A DNA stretch of 44,974 bases from Pseudobdellovibrio sp. (GCA_023701385.1 JAMPXC010000027.1:1-44974); one strand, 5' to 3'; positions 9,353 through 17,820 are shown, counted from the stretch's first letter. The notes: a model not told the origin generated them from the sequence alone. Program-made: numbers and translations.

Positions 9353-10873
9353 CTATTGGCAGAACGGTAATTCAGGCATGATACCGCACATGATTTGACA
9401 CATCATTGGATCGCCAAGTGGACACTCACCATCACCCGGATTACCTGGGTCAGAAGATTGAGCTTTACCAACGTTGATATCTAATGAAGAAACCGCGTTA
9501 CCGGCAGCATCTGTAGCTTTAACAGTTACAGTACCTTGAGCTTTAGCAGTTAATAAACCTGACTCAGAAATAGTTGCGATGTTGCTATCTGAAACTTCGA
9601 ACTTAACTGCGCCTTGAGCGTTTTTCATTGCGAATTGTTGAGTTGCATCTACTGCTAAAGTAGCTGCAGCTGGAACCATCCAAGATTGTTTGTCTAATAA
9701 TGCATTAACAGAAGCTAAAGCATCGATACGGCAGTTACATGCAGTTTCGATTTGAACTTTCGCACCAGTTGCTTGCATTAATGAACGAATCTCAGCACCA
9801 GTTAATGAAGGATCTTGAGCTTTTAAGAAAGCGACTAAACCAGCTACTAGCGGAGTTGCCATTGAAGTACCAGATAAGTTTCCGTACTTGTTACCAGGTA
9901 ATGTAGACATAATCGCATCACCAGGAGCAGCGATAGAAACCATCGCTTTACCGTAGTTTGACCAGTAAGGTTTAGTGTCGTTTGAGTTAGAAGCCGCAAC
10001 CGCGATCATGTTCGCCGTGTTAGCGTTCGTTGGATACATATCAACGTTATCGTTGTTTTTACCATCATTTGCAGCAGCAGCTACGAAGATGATACCAGCA
10101 GCATCAGCACGTTGAACAGCTTCGATAAGTGGTTGAGCTTGTGATTTAGGAACCGCAGCACCCCAAGAAGCAGAGATAACTTGAACGCCTTTTTCAATAG
10201 CGTAGTCGATTGATTTGATACCGTTATCTAAGTCACCAGAACCATCTGCACCTAAGAAACGGATTGGCATCATAGAAACTTCAGGAGAAATACCTTGGAT
10301 ACCGCCATCAACTAAACCAGTAGCACCGATGATACCACCGCAGTGAGTACCGTGACCTGGATTTTGCGCGCCAGTTAAATCCATTGGATCTGCATCGTTA
10401 TCACGAAAGTCGAAACCTTTAACCATGTTCGGTGCTAAAGCACTGTGGTTATAGTCGATACCCGTATCAATAACTGCAACAGTTACAGATTTTTTACCTT
10501 TGTTACCAGCTTTTGCCCAAGCTTGAGGAGCGTTAACTTTTGCTAAAGCGTATTGCTCTTTTAAACCAGTGATATCTGCAGGAGCAGAGAAAGCTTTGAT
10601 TTTGAAGTTAGGGACAACGTACTGAACGTTTTTGTCTCTTAAAATTTCAGCTAATACACGAACTTTTTGGAATTCGTTTACGCTAACTTTTAAAAGTTTG
10701 CCCGGTTTATGCATAGATTTAACTTGTAAACCGTTTGCTTCAGTTTGCATGAACACGATATTGTTCACAGCTTTTTCGTTTTTATACTTTACTAAGTATT
10801 CGCCAGCATTTGCTGATAACGAAAGACCTAATGAAGCTGCTAACAACACAAGTGCTGATAGTTTTGTTCTCAT
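9353..10873 (-). CDS. secreted subtilisin-like serine protease (S8) with Ig-like (Big_2) domain
   Basis: 506 residues. A signal peptide ends at LSLSANA (about 23). Residues 24-95 look like an inhibitor I9-type propeptide. The peptidase domain has the complete S8 set: Asp136 in VAVIDTGID, His174 in GHGTHCGG, oxyanion Asn269 in VAAAAND, and Ser337 in GTSMATP. Residues about 400-475 resemble a bacterial Ig-like group 2 domain (ISESGLLTAKAQGTVTVKA), and the last 35 residues form a Gly/Pro linker followed by a short Met/Cys-rich tail with four cysteines. A strong ribosome site (AAGGAGAGGG) precedes the ATG. Export followed by autoprocessing is expected. Predatory bacteria encode many such proteases for prey digestion, but a role here is inference. 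The gene is monocistronic: a terminator follows it and a divergent gene lies upstream. Confidence 0.93.
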   Translation of the reverse strand: MRTKLSALVLLAASLGLSLSANAGEYLVKYKNEKAVNNIVFMQTEANGLQVKSMHKPGKLLKVSVNEFQKVRVLAEILRDKNVQYVVPNFKIKAFSAPADITGLKEQYALAKVNAPQAWAKAGNKGKKSVTVAVIDTGIDYNHSALAPNMVKGFDFRDNDADPMDLTGAQNPGHGTHCGGIIGATGLVDGGIQGISPEVSMMPIRFLGADGSGDLDNGIKSIDYAIEKGVQVISASWGAAVPKSQAQPLIEAVQRADAAGIIFVAAAANDGKNNDNVDMYPTNANTANMIAVAASNSNDTKPYWSNYGKAMVSIAAPGDAIMSTLPGNKYGNLSGTSMATPLVAGLVAFLKAQDPSLTGAEIRSLMQATGAKVQIETACNCRIDALASVNALLDKQSWMVPAAATLAVDATQQFAMKNAQGAVKFEVSDSNIATISESGLLTAKAQGTVTVKATDAAGNAVSSLDINVGKAQSSDPGNPGDGECPLGDPMMCQIMCGIMPELPFCQ

Positions 10874-10912
10874 TTCCCTCTCCTTGGTGAAATATTATTG
10901 AGCACAGTCAAA

Positions 10913-10956
10913 TTAAGCTTCCGCTTAAACTTTTCTCAAGGTTCCAACTTGGAACC
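10913..10956. promoter_or_regulatory. two adjacent palindromes upstream of the subtilase gene
   Basis: TTAAGCTTCCGCTTAA (10913-10928) and GGTTCCAACTTGGAACC (10940-10956) are back-to-back inverted repeats 40-85 bp upstream of the subtilase ATG, in the divergent region shared with uppP. On the plus strand the second is followed by G and six T, so it could be a small terminator, but no plus-strand gene precedes it. On the minus strand they could be operators or leader hairpins. The function is not known. Confidence 0.45.
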
Positions 10957-11081
10957 GTTTTTTCTTTGAAAGATCGTATCGCTCTAGACCCTTAAAACAA
11001 GAAATATTTAAAAAAAAATAAAACTAACGCAGCTAGACCAAGGTTGAGGTATCCCGGTAACGCGCAACACACTCTATATAT

Positions 11082-11840
11082 ATGTCTTATCTACACGTCG
11101 TCATACTAGCCCTCGTTGAAGGCCTTACAGAATTTCTACCAATCAGTTCTACAGGCCATCTTATATTAACATCGCATTTCTTAGGTTTAACTTCGGATGA
11201 TTTTCTAAAAGCGTTTCAAATTATCATTCAATTCGGCGCGATCATGGCCGTGGTTGTGATGTACTGGAAACGTTTTTTAAAAGTTGATATTAACTTCTAT
11301 AAAAAAATCGCGTTTGGTTCATTCCCCGTTTTACTTGCCGGCTTTTTATTAAAAGATGTGATTGATCAATGGCTTGATAGCACAGTGATTGTTGCGTGGT
11401 CGTTAGTGATCGGCGGTGTCGTTTTCGTACTTGCTGATATGTACATTAAACCCACGCAAGGCAAACATGATATTTCAGTTCTTGATTCGGTTAAAATCGG
11501 CTTAATCCAATGTATCGCTTTAATTCCCGGAGTTTCCCGCTCAGGAGCCACAATTCTTGGCGCCCAAACTTTACGTTACGAAAAAACTTCGGCTGCTGAA
11601 TTTTCTTTTTTCTTAGCGGTTCCGACATTAACAGCGGCGACATTATATAAAGCCTGGAAAATCCGCCACATTATAGATAGCACGAATGCCCCACACCTAA
11701 TTGTGGGAATTATTTTATCTTTTATTTTTGCATGGCTTGCGATTAAAGGTTTTATCGCTTTTGTTTCGCGCCATGGATTTAAGTGGTTTGGTTTTTATCG
11801 TATAGTTCTAGGATTATTGGTGCTAATTTATGGAAGATAA
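11082..11840 (+). CDS. uppP: undecaprenyl-diphosphate phosphatase
   Basis: 252 residues, multi-spanning inner-membrane protein of the BacA/UppP family. It dephosphorylates undecaprenyl diphosphate to recycle the lipid carrier for peptidoglycan and other envelope polymers. Both signature motifs are present: EGLTEFLPISSTGHL (13-27) and PGVSRSGAT (149-157). Length is normal, slightly short for the family. The start has no clear Shine-Dalgarno sequence; TATATATATG surrounds it. The stop overlaps the start of the next gene by 11 bp, so the two are translationally coupled and co-transcribed. Confidence 0.95.
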   Translation: MSYLHVVILALVEGLTEFLPISSTGHLILTSHFLGLTSDDFLKAFQIIIQFGAIMAVVVMYWKRFLKVDINFYKKIAFGSFPVLLAGFLLKDVIDQWLDSTVIVAWSLVIGGVVFVLADMYIKPTQGKHDISVLDSVKIGLIQCIALIPGVSRSGATILGAQTLRYEKTSAAEFSFFLAVPTLTAATLYKAWKIRHIIDSTNAPHLIVGIILSFIFAWLAIKGFIAFVSRHGFKWFGFYRIVLGLLVLIYGR

Positions 11841-12957
11841 TATTTTTCACACATCAGCGAGCTTTATCTCGGCTGAAATGCAAGAAATTCTAAATCATCA
11901 GATCGTTGTGATGGCCAACTGGAAATGGTTAGCCTTAGTCGCAGCAACGCTATTTGTTCTATTTATGAATAAATTCGTGCGTGTTCTTTTATATAAAATT
12001 AAAAAAAGAATTAATTTATCTGAAGAGCGCACATTCGTTTCTTATTTCTTACAACAAAATATCGAACGTGGTTTAAGTTGGATTTTAGCCGCCATCATGG
12101 GAATGGCTTTAGTTGAAAACTTAGAGCTACCACCGAACTTTGAAAAATACTTATTAGTATTACTTAAAGTAACTCTTGGTTTACACGTTGTACGCTTAGC
12201 TTACTTCGCGGCCGATGCTTCGGGATTATTAATCGATTATTTAGCTAAAAAAAGACAAACTCAAATCGGTGATCAACTAGCTCCACTAGCTACAAAAATG
12301 CTAAAGACAATGGTGATCATCATCGGTTCTTTAGTGATCTTACAAAATTTCGGCGTCAATGTTTCAGCGATTTTAGCCGGTCTTGGATTAGGGGGCGTAG
12401 CTTTAGCATTCGCCGCTCAAGACACAGTGGCAAACTTTTTCGGAACAGTAACGATTTTATTAGATTCACCGTTTCGTGTAGGCGATCACGTTAAAATTCA
12501 AGACGTTGAAGGCATCGTACAAGAAGTGGGCTTTCGCTCAACACGCATCAGATCCTTAACAAACACTTTGGTAACATTACCCAATTCAACAGTAGCTAAA
12601 GAAAAAGTAGACAACATCACCGAGCGCCGCGGAGTCTGCCGCTTTCGCCACATTTTGGGTTTTACTTACAGTGCAACCCCAGAACAGATCGACCAATTCA
12701 GCGAACAACTACGCTACCACCTAAAACAAGATCCAAGAGTCCAACAAGACCGCGTGGCCGTACAATTTCACGAATTAGCCGACAGCTCACAAAATATTTT
12801 AGTCAACTTCCACTTCGTCGTACAACCCGAAGAATCAGAAGCGTTGATTTTACAAAAATATTTATTAGATATCGTTAAATTGTCACAAGCAGCTAAATTG
12901 GATTTCGCTTTCCCTACTCGTACATTGATTATGGAAAGTGCGAAGTTAAGTTTATAA
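11830..12957 (+). CDS. MscS-family small-conductance mechanosensitive channel
   Basis: 375 residues. Several N-terminal transmembrane segments precede the pore-lining Gly/Ala-rich helix (LAGLGLGGVALAFAAQDT), then the beta domain with NFFGTVTILLDSPFRVGDHV and GIVQEVGFRSTRIR, all characteristic of MscS. It opens under membrane tension to release solutes during osmotic downshock. The ATG lies inside the 3' end of uppP, in a different frame (11-bp overlap). The region directly after the stop is rich in hairpins. Confidence 0.92.
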   Translation: MEDNIFHTSASFISAEMQEILNHQIVVMANWKWLALVAATLFVLFMNKFVRVLLYKIKKRINLSEERTFVSYFLQQNIERGLSWILAAIMGMALVENLELPPNFEKYLLVLLKVTLGLHVVRLAYFAADASGLLIDYLAKKRQTQIGDQLAPLATKMLKTMVIIIGSLVILQNFGVNVSAILAGLGLGGVALAFAAQDTVANFFGTVTILLDSPFRVGDHVKIQDVEGIVQEVGFRSTRIRSLTNTLVTLPNSTVAKEKVDNITERRGVCRFRHILGFTYSATPEQIDQFSEQLRYHLKQDPRVQQDRVAVQFHELADSSQNILVNFHFVVQPEESEALILQKYLLDIVKLSQAAKLDFAFPTRTLIMESAKLSL

Positions 12958-12972
12958 TTGGCCGCTGCGCTA

Positions 12973-13018
12973 GCTGCCCTTCCTTGGGCAGCCTTCCTGA
13001 CGGCAGGAGGCCGTCAGG
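12973..13018 (+). repeat. two hairpins after mscS, the second a 23-nt palindromic repeat
   Basis: GCTGCCC-TTCCTT-GGGCAGC (12973-12992) is followed by CCTGACGGC-AGGAG-GCCGTCAGG (12996-13018). The second recurs at 41558-41580 with the outer C-G pair changed to T-A and the loop AGGAA. There is no T-run, so it is not a standard terminator. Confidence 0.75.
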
Positions 13019-13026
13019 CTTACCTA

Positions 13027-13170
13027 CTCATGAGCCGAAAAATTCGTTCCTTAGAATAAAAAATAAATAAAATACTCTTAAAACGAGTTCGGACTTGGCG
13101 CGATTTTGCGAACGCAAAATCGTGACATGCCCGCTTGTCTGAGGCTTTAAGAGTATTTTATTTATTTTTT
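13027..13170 (+). repeat. structured intergenic element, copy 1
   Basis: A perfect 25-bp inverted repeat (13058-13082 with 13146-13170) encloses a 63-nt core. The core contains a small hairpin AGT-TCGG-ACT, a long hairpin CGATTTTGCG-AA-CGCAAAATCG, and GACA...TGTC. Upstream, CTCATGAGCCGAAAAATTCG (13027-13046) is also shared with copy 2 on the minus strand at 31091-31229. The right arm ends in six T, so the transcript from mscS could terminate here, and the mirror strand could serve the convergent PilZ gene. About 50 of 63 core positions match copy 2, while the arms differ but stay complementary in each copy. Confidence 0.85.
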
Positions 13171-13185
13171 CCGCGAATGAAAGAA

Positions 13186-13764
13186 TTAACCGCGAAGACT
13201 ATCAAGCCAGTTACGATATTTCAAAAACTGAGGATCAGATTCCTCAGACATAACTTGCACACGTTTTTTTTCTTTTTGATCTTCAACCAAAGAACACATG
13301 ACTTGGTAAATTTGACCGGCATCTGCAATACGTACGATAAAATAACCAGAAACCCAGTCTGGAATAATATCATTAAATTGAATACCACCTTCAGATAAGT
13401 CGATTGTGGTTGTATCGAAGTTATTTGTTTGGCCTAACACTGTGGCAGTAAATTGTTTTTCAATACGATCGTGAAGTCTCGGGTGAATTACTTTTTTTGT
13501 TTTAACGACGAAATAATCAGTATCAGTGCTTTCTGCGGAAGCTTCACTGCTTAAAGCGGGGTAGCCTTCTTCAAACTTACCTGCTGGGGCATAAAGTTCA
13601 GGAAATTCTTCTCTCGAAAGTTTATGCCACTCTCTATCGCTCTTTTTGCAGACTTTAACTAACTTAATTTCATTTGAAGACAATGTGTTAATCATTAACT
13701 GAACTTCGCGCTCAGTTAATGAATATAATGTCCAACCTTTTAAAGAGTTATGTAAAGCCCACAT
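13186..13764 (-). CDS. PilZ-domain protein, probable c-di-GMP effector
   Basis: 192 residues, cytoplasmic. Residues 1-58 (W...KGWTLYSLTEREVQ...REWHKL...EFPELY) resemble the GYF_2-type N-terminal module often seen in such proteins. Residues about 93-170 form a PilZ domain with both c-di-GMP-binding motifs: RxxxR as RLHDR (96-100) and [D/N]xSxxG as DLSEGG (122-127). It should bind c-di-GMP and change partner activity; the partner is unknown. A good ribosome site (AAGGGGAG) lies upstream. It is 27 bp downstream of the coiled-coil gene on the same strand, so the two are probably one transcript. Confidence 0.85.
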   Translation of the reverse strand: MWALHNSLKGWTLYSLTEREVQLMINTLSSNEIKLVKVCKKSDREWHKLSREEFPELYAPAGKFEEGYPALSSEASAESTDTDYFVVKTKKVIHPRLHDRIEKQFTATVLGQTNNFDTTTIDLSEGGIQFNDIIPDWVSGYFIVRIADAGQIYQVMCSLVEDQKEKKRVQVMSEESDPQFLKYRNWLDSLRG

Positions 13765-13791
13765 AGATGCACTCCCCTTGATGTCGTAGTA

Positions 13792-15012
13792 TTATTTTTT
13801 CTTTTTCTTAGCTGGCACTGGAGCTTTAGAAGGATCATACCCAGCTGTGTTAGCTTTGATATTTTCAGCTTCTAGCTTCATTTTTTCGGCTTCAGCGTTG
13901 GCTTTTTCAGTTTCAGCTTTAACTTTTAATTCTTCAGCTTGTGATTTGTATTTTTCAACTGCAGCTGCTAATGCTTCACGCTCTGTTTTGTACTTTTCAG
14001 AGTCTTTTTTCATTTGCGCGATATCAGCTTCAGCTTTTTTCACTTCAGCTTCTAACGACGCTTGAGATTTTTTAAGCTGGTTAGATTCATTGTTAAACTG
14101 AGCTGTATCTTTGGCGAAAGAAGATTTTGTTTTTTCAAGTTCAGCGCGTGTTTTTAACGCCTGCTCTTTTAATTTTTCTTCTTGTTTACGAACTTCTGCA
14201 AATTTTGCTTTTTCAGCATCTAAATTCTTTTGAATTTCTTTAGCTTCAGTGTCAGATTTTTTAACATCCTCTTCTAATTTTTTAACATTTGCTGTTGATG
14301 CGTCGATTGACGTTTTGTATTTTGCTAACTCAGCTTCGTTTTTCTTTTTCTCAGCATCAGCTTTAGATTTCTCTTGAGCTAATTTAGCTTCGTTCATTTT
14401 TAATTCAGCTTGGGCTTTTTGAGTTTGCGCCTGAGCTTTCATTAAATTTTGCTGTAACGTGCGTTGTTCGTTTTGTTGTTCAGCCGTTTCTTTGATCGCT
14501 TTAGCTAAATCTTCTTGCGCTTTAGTTGTTTCTTTTTCAGTATTTTTCCACTGAGTTTCAGCGTCTTTAGCAGCTGCTTGTGCTTGTTTTGTTTTTTCTC
14601 TTGAATCAGCGGCTTGCTTTTTTAAAGCTTCGATTTTTTCGCCGAAAGCTTTTGTTTTTGCTTCTAAGTCAGCTTGTTGTTTTGCCGATTGGGCTTGCTG
14701 TTTTTCAGCTTCAGCCATTTCGAATTTCATTTGCGCTAATTCTTTTTCGTATTGCGCTTGAGCTTTTTTAGATTCAGCTTCTGCGCCACGGGCTTTTTCT
14801 AAAGCTTTTTTAGCTTCGCTTAACGCCTGTTCGTGTTTTTTCTTTTCATCTTCAGCGCGTTTTTTTGCATCTGCCGCATTGACTTTGGCTTCGGCAGCAT
14901 CACCGATCGCTTCTTCAGCTTGAATTTGCGCATCAGTTGCATCTGCTGCGTGAACATTTTGAAACATGAACGTTAATGCAATTATTAAAACTAATTTTTG
15001 AACCGAGAACAT
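13792..15012 (-). CDS. secreted periplasmic coiled-coil protein, unknown function
   Basis: 406 residues. A signal peptide ends at FQNVHAA (about 23). Almost all the rest is an Ala/Lys/Glu/Gln-rich heptad pattern with no Pro or Gly breaks until the end, so a single long coiled coil is expected. The C-terminus is PAKKKKK preceded by Pro/Ala-rich sequence. Composition is similar to TolA-type stalks, but there is no recognisable TolA C-terminal domain or N-terminal membrane anchor beyond the signal. It sits upstream of the PilZ gene in a likely two-gene operon with an AAGGGG ribosome site. I do not recognise a family; a scaffold or spacer in the periplasm is a guess. Confidence 0.8.
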   Translation of the reverse strand: MFSVQKLVLIIALTFMFQNVHAADATDAQIQAEEAIGDAAEAKVNAADAKKRAEDEKKKHEQALSEAKKALEKARGAEAESKKAQAQYEKELAQMKFEMAEAEKQQAQSAKQQADLEAKTKAFGEKIEALKKQAADSREKTKQAQAAAKDAETQWKNTEKETTKAQEDLAKAIKETAEQQNEQRTLQQNLMKAQAQTQKAQAELKMNEAKLAQEKSKADAEKKKNEAELAKYKTSIDASTANVKKLEEDVKKSDTEAKEIQKNLDAEKAKFAEVRKQEEKLKEQALKTRAELEKTKSSFAKDTAQFNNESNQLKKSQASLEAEVKKAEADIAQMKKDSEKYKTEREALAAAVEKYKSQAEELKVKAETEKANAEAEKMKLEAENIKANTAGYDPSKAPVPAKKKKK

Positions 15013-15124
15013 AACTACCCCTTAAAAACTCGAAATTTTTCTGTCTTTAATAGTAGCTTTCCTTAAGGAAATTGAGTACTTCCAGTTGATTTATTGAACG
15101 AAAGTCCAGATAGCAAAACAAACA

Positions 15125-16063
15125 TTATGTTTCTTCAACGGTAAGGTCTTTTTTCAAGATGACATCGCGGGTAAATTCGTAACTGAAAAGTAAGGTTAAA
15201 GCAGTGTAATAAACCCAAACAAGTAAGACAATGAGCGACCCTGCCGCTCCGTATGAGGACTCAAGTCCTGCACGTCCCAGATATAACCCGATCAGCTGTT
15301 TACCCACTAAATAAAACGCCGTACTAATAGCTCCCGAAATCCAACAGCTCTTAAAAGTGGCGCGATCGGTGGGAACAAACCGGTAAATCATCGCAAAAAC
15401 CAAAGTAAAAGCGGCAAAGTTCACCGCAAAAGAAACAAAGCCCCACAAAAAACCCATGCCATCCGGATAAAAAATCGCAATGACCATTGTAAAAATCAAT
15501 GAAGCTACGGATAAAAAAGCAAAACCAAAAACTAAACCGACCGAGAACAGTTTGCTCTTTACAAAATTCCACACACCACTCTCTTCATGTCTGAGTGCGT
15601 GTTCATTAATTTTATCTAAAGCAATTTTTAACTGGGTAAATATCGCCGAGGCTGAAATCGCTAAGACAGCAACCCCGATGATTCCCGAAATACCTGAAAG
15701 CTTCGGATTTTTATCAGCGCTTTCAATCATCGCTAATATTGTTGAAGCGATTTTTTCTCCGACCGCTGTTGTTAATCCTTCATAAATATTTTGCTGTAAA
15801 TCCGGAGATAGAAGTGAGGCGAAAGATAAAATGATTAACATAAAGGGCGCAAGTGCCAGAGCTGTTGTGTACGCGAGCGAAGACGACATTACAAAAATAT
15901 CGTGCTTGCTGGCGTTTGAAACCGCAGACACTAAACGATTTTTAATATCAGTAAATGTATCTTTTGCGACTAATTGCATACGTCTCAAAATTAGCAATTG
16001 ATAAACCAGTCCCGAGACATGATTAGCCAGGCGCTCATTGCGCCGATTTTCCCGTTTTGCCAC
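15125..16063 (-). CDS. YihY/BrkB-family inner-membrane protein
   Basis: 312 residues from a GTG. The family pattern is visible: an amphipathic N-terminal helix, SSSLAYTTALALAPFMLIILSFASLL, a second pair of membrane helices with GVAVLAISASAIFTQLKIALDKIN, and the C-terminal GAAGSLIVLLVWVYYTALTLLFSYEFT. About six transmembrane segments. The biochemical role of this family is not settled; some members were wrongly called ribonuclease BN. The start is uncertain: the GTG at 16063 has no clear ribosome site, and the ATG at 15979 gives a product 28 residues shorter that still keeps the conserved domain. It is followed by about 110 bp before the coiled-coil gene's promoter side. Confidence 0.85.
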   Translation of the reverse strand: MAKRENRRNERLANHVSGLVYQLLILRRMQLVAKDTFTDIKNRLVSAVSNASKHDIFVMSSSLAYTTALALAPFMLIILSFASLLSPDLQQNIYEGLTTAVGEKIASTILAMIESADKNPKLSGISGIIGVAVLAISASAIFTQLKIALDKINEHALRHEESGVWNFVKSKLFSVGLVFGFAFLSVASLIFTMVIAIFYPDGMGFLWGFVSFAVNFAAFTLVFAMIYRFVPTDRATFKSCWISGAISTAFYLVGKQLIGLYLGRAGLESSYGAAGSLIVLLVWVYYTALTLLFSYEFTRDVILKKDLTVEET

Positions 16064-16258
16064 GGGAGTGGAACAATCACTGACAACCCTTTCGCGTCAC
16101 TGTCCAGCCCATTGACAGCTCAAAACGCATACATTGCTTATAAGCTTGGTCAATCTCTTGCTCTAGATAGAAGTACCCCCCATGGCGGCTAGGCACCCCC
16201 CCCTTACCTGGCCGTCTTTTTTTTTCTCTTCCTAATAAAATAATGCTTAAATTAAAAA

Positions 16259-16981
16259 ATGCGACAGACTCTCTTAAGTCTAATTTTAATTTTTTCATCT
16301 CTAGCAACCTTGGCTCAGCTTCCCACAAAGCCATTTGTATTAGTGATTGATCCAGGCCATGGCGGCGTTGATGCCGGAGCTGTGCGTGGTATTTTTAAAG
16401 AGTCAGATATCACCCTTAAAGTCGCGCAAAAGATGCAGTCACTGATTCAAGGCGAGACCCTAGCTAACCAGTCACAAAACATCGAAGTCATTCTTACCCG
16501 TGAAACAGATAAAAGTTTATCGTTAGAAAATCGTGTGCGCTTAGCCGAACAGAAAAAAGCCGATCTCTTTATCAGCCTTCACGCTAACAGTTCACAAGCC
16601 AGCTACGTCACAGGCATGGAGTTCTATTTTAAAAAAGGCATCTATGCACCCAAATTGCCTGAGATTGAAGCCAGCACATCCGTTAAAAAAATTATTGGCG
16701 ATCTCACAAGCTTTGGCCAGGTTAGACAAAGTCTAAAATTCAACCAGCTTTTACAAAACCAAATTAAAGCTTGGCGCGTTGACGAAAAGACCGTGATTAA
16801 GCGCGCCCCGTTTTTCGTGATCGAAAAGACCTCGATGCCTTCGGCTCTGATTGAAATTGGCTATATTTCTAACTTAAGCGAAGCCAAACTCCTACTTACC
16901 GATGAGCGTCAGCAAGAGATTGCTGAAACCATCGCCAAAACCATTTACGACTTCAAAAAATTGCAAAGTTTGTCACAGTAA
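16259..16981 (+). CDS. N-acetylmuramoyl-L-alanine amidase (Amidase_3)
   Basis: 240 residues with a signal peptide ending near ATLAQ (20). Zinc ligands of the AmiA/B/C fold are in place: His34 in DPGHGG, Glu48 in KESD, His108 in SLHAN. The catalytic Glu199 is in ALIEIGYISN. It cleaves the bond between MurNAc and the stem peptide in the periplasm. There is no AMIN or LysM targeting domain, so it is a bare catalytic unit. The region between about residues 65 and 80 and the helix at 130-170 are longer than the minimal fold and may include the autoinhibitory segment. No Shine-Dalgarno is seen before the ATG. It is the first gene of the plus-strand housekeeping run, 53 bp before rph. Confidence 0.92.
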   Translation: MRQTLLSLILIFSSLATLAQLPTKPFVLVIDPGHGGVDAGAVRGIFKESDITLKVAQKMQSLIQGETLANQSQNIEVILTRETDKSLSLENRVRLAEQKKADLFISLHANSSQASYVTGMEFYFKKGIYAPKLPEIEASTSVKKIIGDLTSFGQVRQSLKFNQLLQNQIKAWRVDEKTVIKRAPFFVIEKTSMPSALIEIGYISNLSEAKLLLTDERQQEIAETIAKTIYDFKKLQSLSQ

Positions 16982-17000
16982 AAAACCCGCTTTTTACGAG

Positions 17001-17031
17001 TGACTTTCACTCTGTAATTTAGTGTTATAAT
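17001..17031 (+). promoter_or_regulatory. candidate promoter abutting the rph start codon
   Basis: A consensus -10 box TATAAT at 17026-17031 ends only three bases before the rph ATG (17035), with TGACTT (17001-17006) 19 bp upstream as a poor -35. The -35 overlaps a GAGTGA-CTT-TCACTC hairpin (16998-17012). No ribosome site can fit between the box and the ATG, so a transcript made here would be leaderless. Coincidental TATAAT is possible. Confidence 0.4.
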
Positions 17032-17034
17032 GCC

Positions 17035-17799
17035 ATGACAAATCCATCACAATCATTCGTTCGCGCCGATAAACGTCTTCACAACCAACTTCGCCATATC
17101 AAGATCACACCAAGTGTATCTGATTACGCAGAAGGTTCAGCTTTAGTTGAATTCGGCAACACTCGCGTTCTTTGCACAGCCACTTACGAAGCGAAAGCTC
17201 CACAATGGTTAGTGGGAACAGGTTCTGGATGGGTAACGGCTGAATACGGAATGTTACCACGTTCTACACACACTCGTATGAAACGTGAAAAAACAGCCAG
17301 CGGCGGACGCACGCAAGAAATTTCAAGATTAGTGGGTCGTTCACTTCGCTCATGTGTTGATTTAAAATTATTAGGCGAAAAACAAATCATCATCGACTGT
17401 GATGTGATCAACGCTGATGGTGGCACTCGCACAGCCGCTGTTACTGGTGGATTTGTTGCCTTAGCATTAGCCTGCAAAAAATTACAAGCGCTTGGAGAAA
17501 TCAAAGCTAACCCATTAAAGCATTATGTTGCTGCTATCTCTGTTGGTTTATTTGAAGATGCAAATAATAATTTAATTCCGATCTTAGATTTAAATTATGA
17601 TGAAGATTCTGAAATCGGCACTGACATGAACTTTGTCATGACGAACAAAAATGATTTCGTTGAAGTTCAAGGTACAGCCGAAGAAGGCACGTTCTCGCGC
17701 CAGCAATTATTTGAAATGATGACGATCGCCGAACACGGCTGCAAAGAATTATTTCAGTACCAACAAAAAATCGTCGGCGAATATTTTCAATTAGTTTAA
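17035..17799 (+). CDS. rph: ribonuclease PH
   Basis: 254 residues, the usual length. A phosphorolytic 3'-exoribonuclease that trims tRNA 3' ends. Family landmarks: RADKRLHNQLRHIKITP at the N-terminus, GNTRVLCTATYE, GWVTAEYGMLPRSTHTR, RTQEISRLVGRSLR, the phosphate-binding and metal-site region DCDVINADGGTRTAAVTG, and the C-terminal EVQGTAEEGTFSR. The ATG at 17035 is the only usable start before the conserved N-terminus. rdgB follows 21 bp downstream; the rph-rdgB pair is a common arrangement. Confidence 0.97.
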   Translation: MTNPSQSFVRADKRLHNQLRHIKITPSVSDYAEGSALVEFGNTRVLCTATYEAKAPQWLVGTGSGWVTAEYGMLPRSTHTRMKREKTASGGRTQEISRLVGRSLRSCVDLKLLGEKQIIIDCDVINADGGTRTAAVTGGFVALALACKKLQALGEIKANPLKHYVAAISVGLFEDANNNLIPILDLNYDEDSEIGTDMNFVMTNKNDFVEVQGTAEEGTFSRQQLFEMMTIAEHGCKELFQYQQKIVGEYFQLV

Positions 17800-17820
17800 C
17801 CACCAGAAAGATAACTACAC

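Noticed and set aside
13083-13145. tRNA or tmRNA hidden in the core of the structured element
   Set aside because: Three small hairpins recall a cloverleaf, but stem lengths, T loop and acceptor do not fit.
14580-14771. Leu-rich plus-strand ORF suggesting a membrane protein
   Set aside because: It is antisense to Ala/Lys/Glu-rich coiled-coil codons, which produce Leu/Phe codons on the other strand.
16077-16334. 85-codon minus-strand frame between the YihY-like gene and the amidase
   Set aside because: It overlaps the amidase signal peptide region in antisense, has no ribosome site and no recognisable domain.
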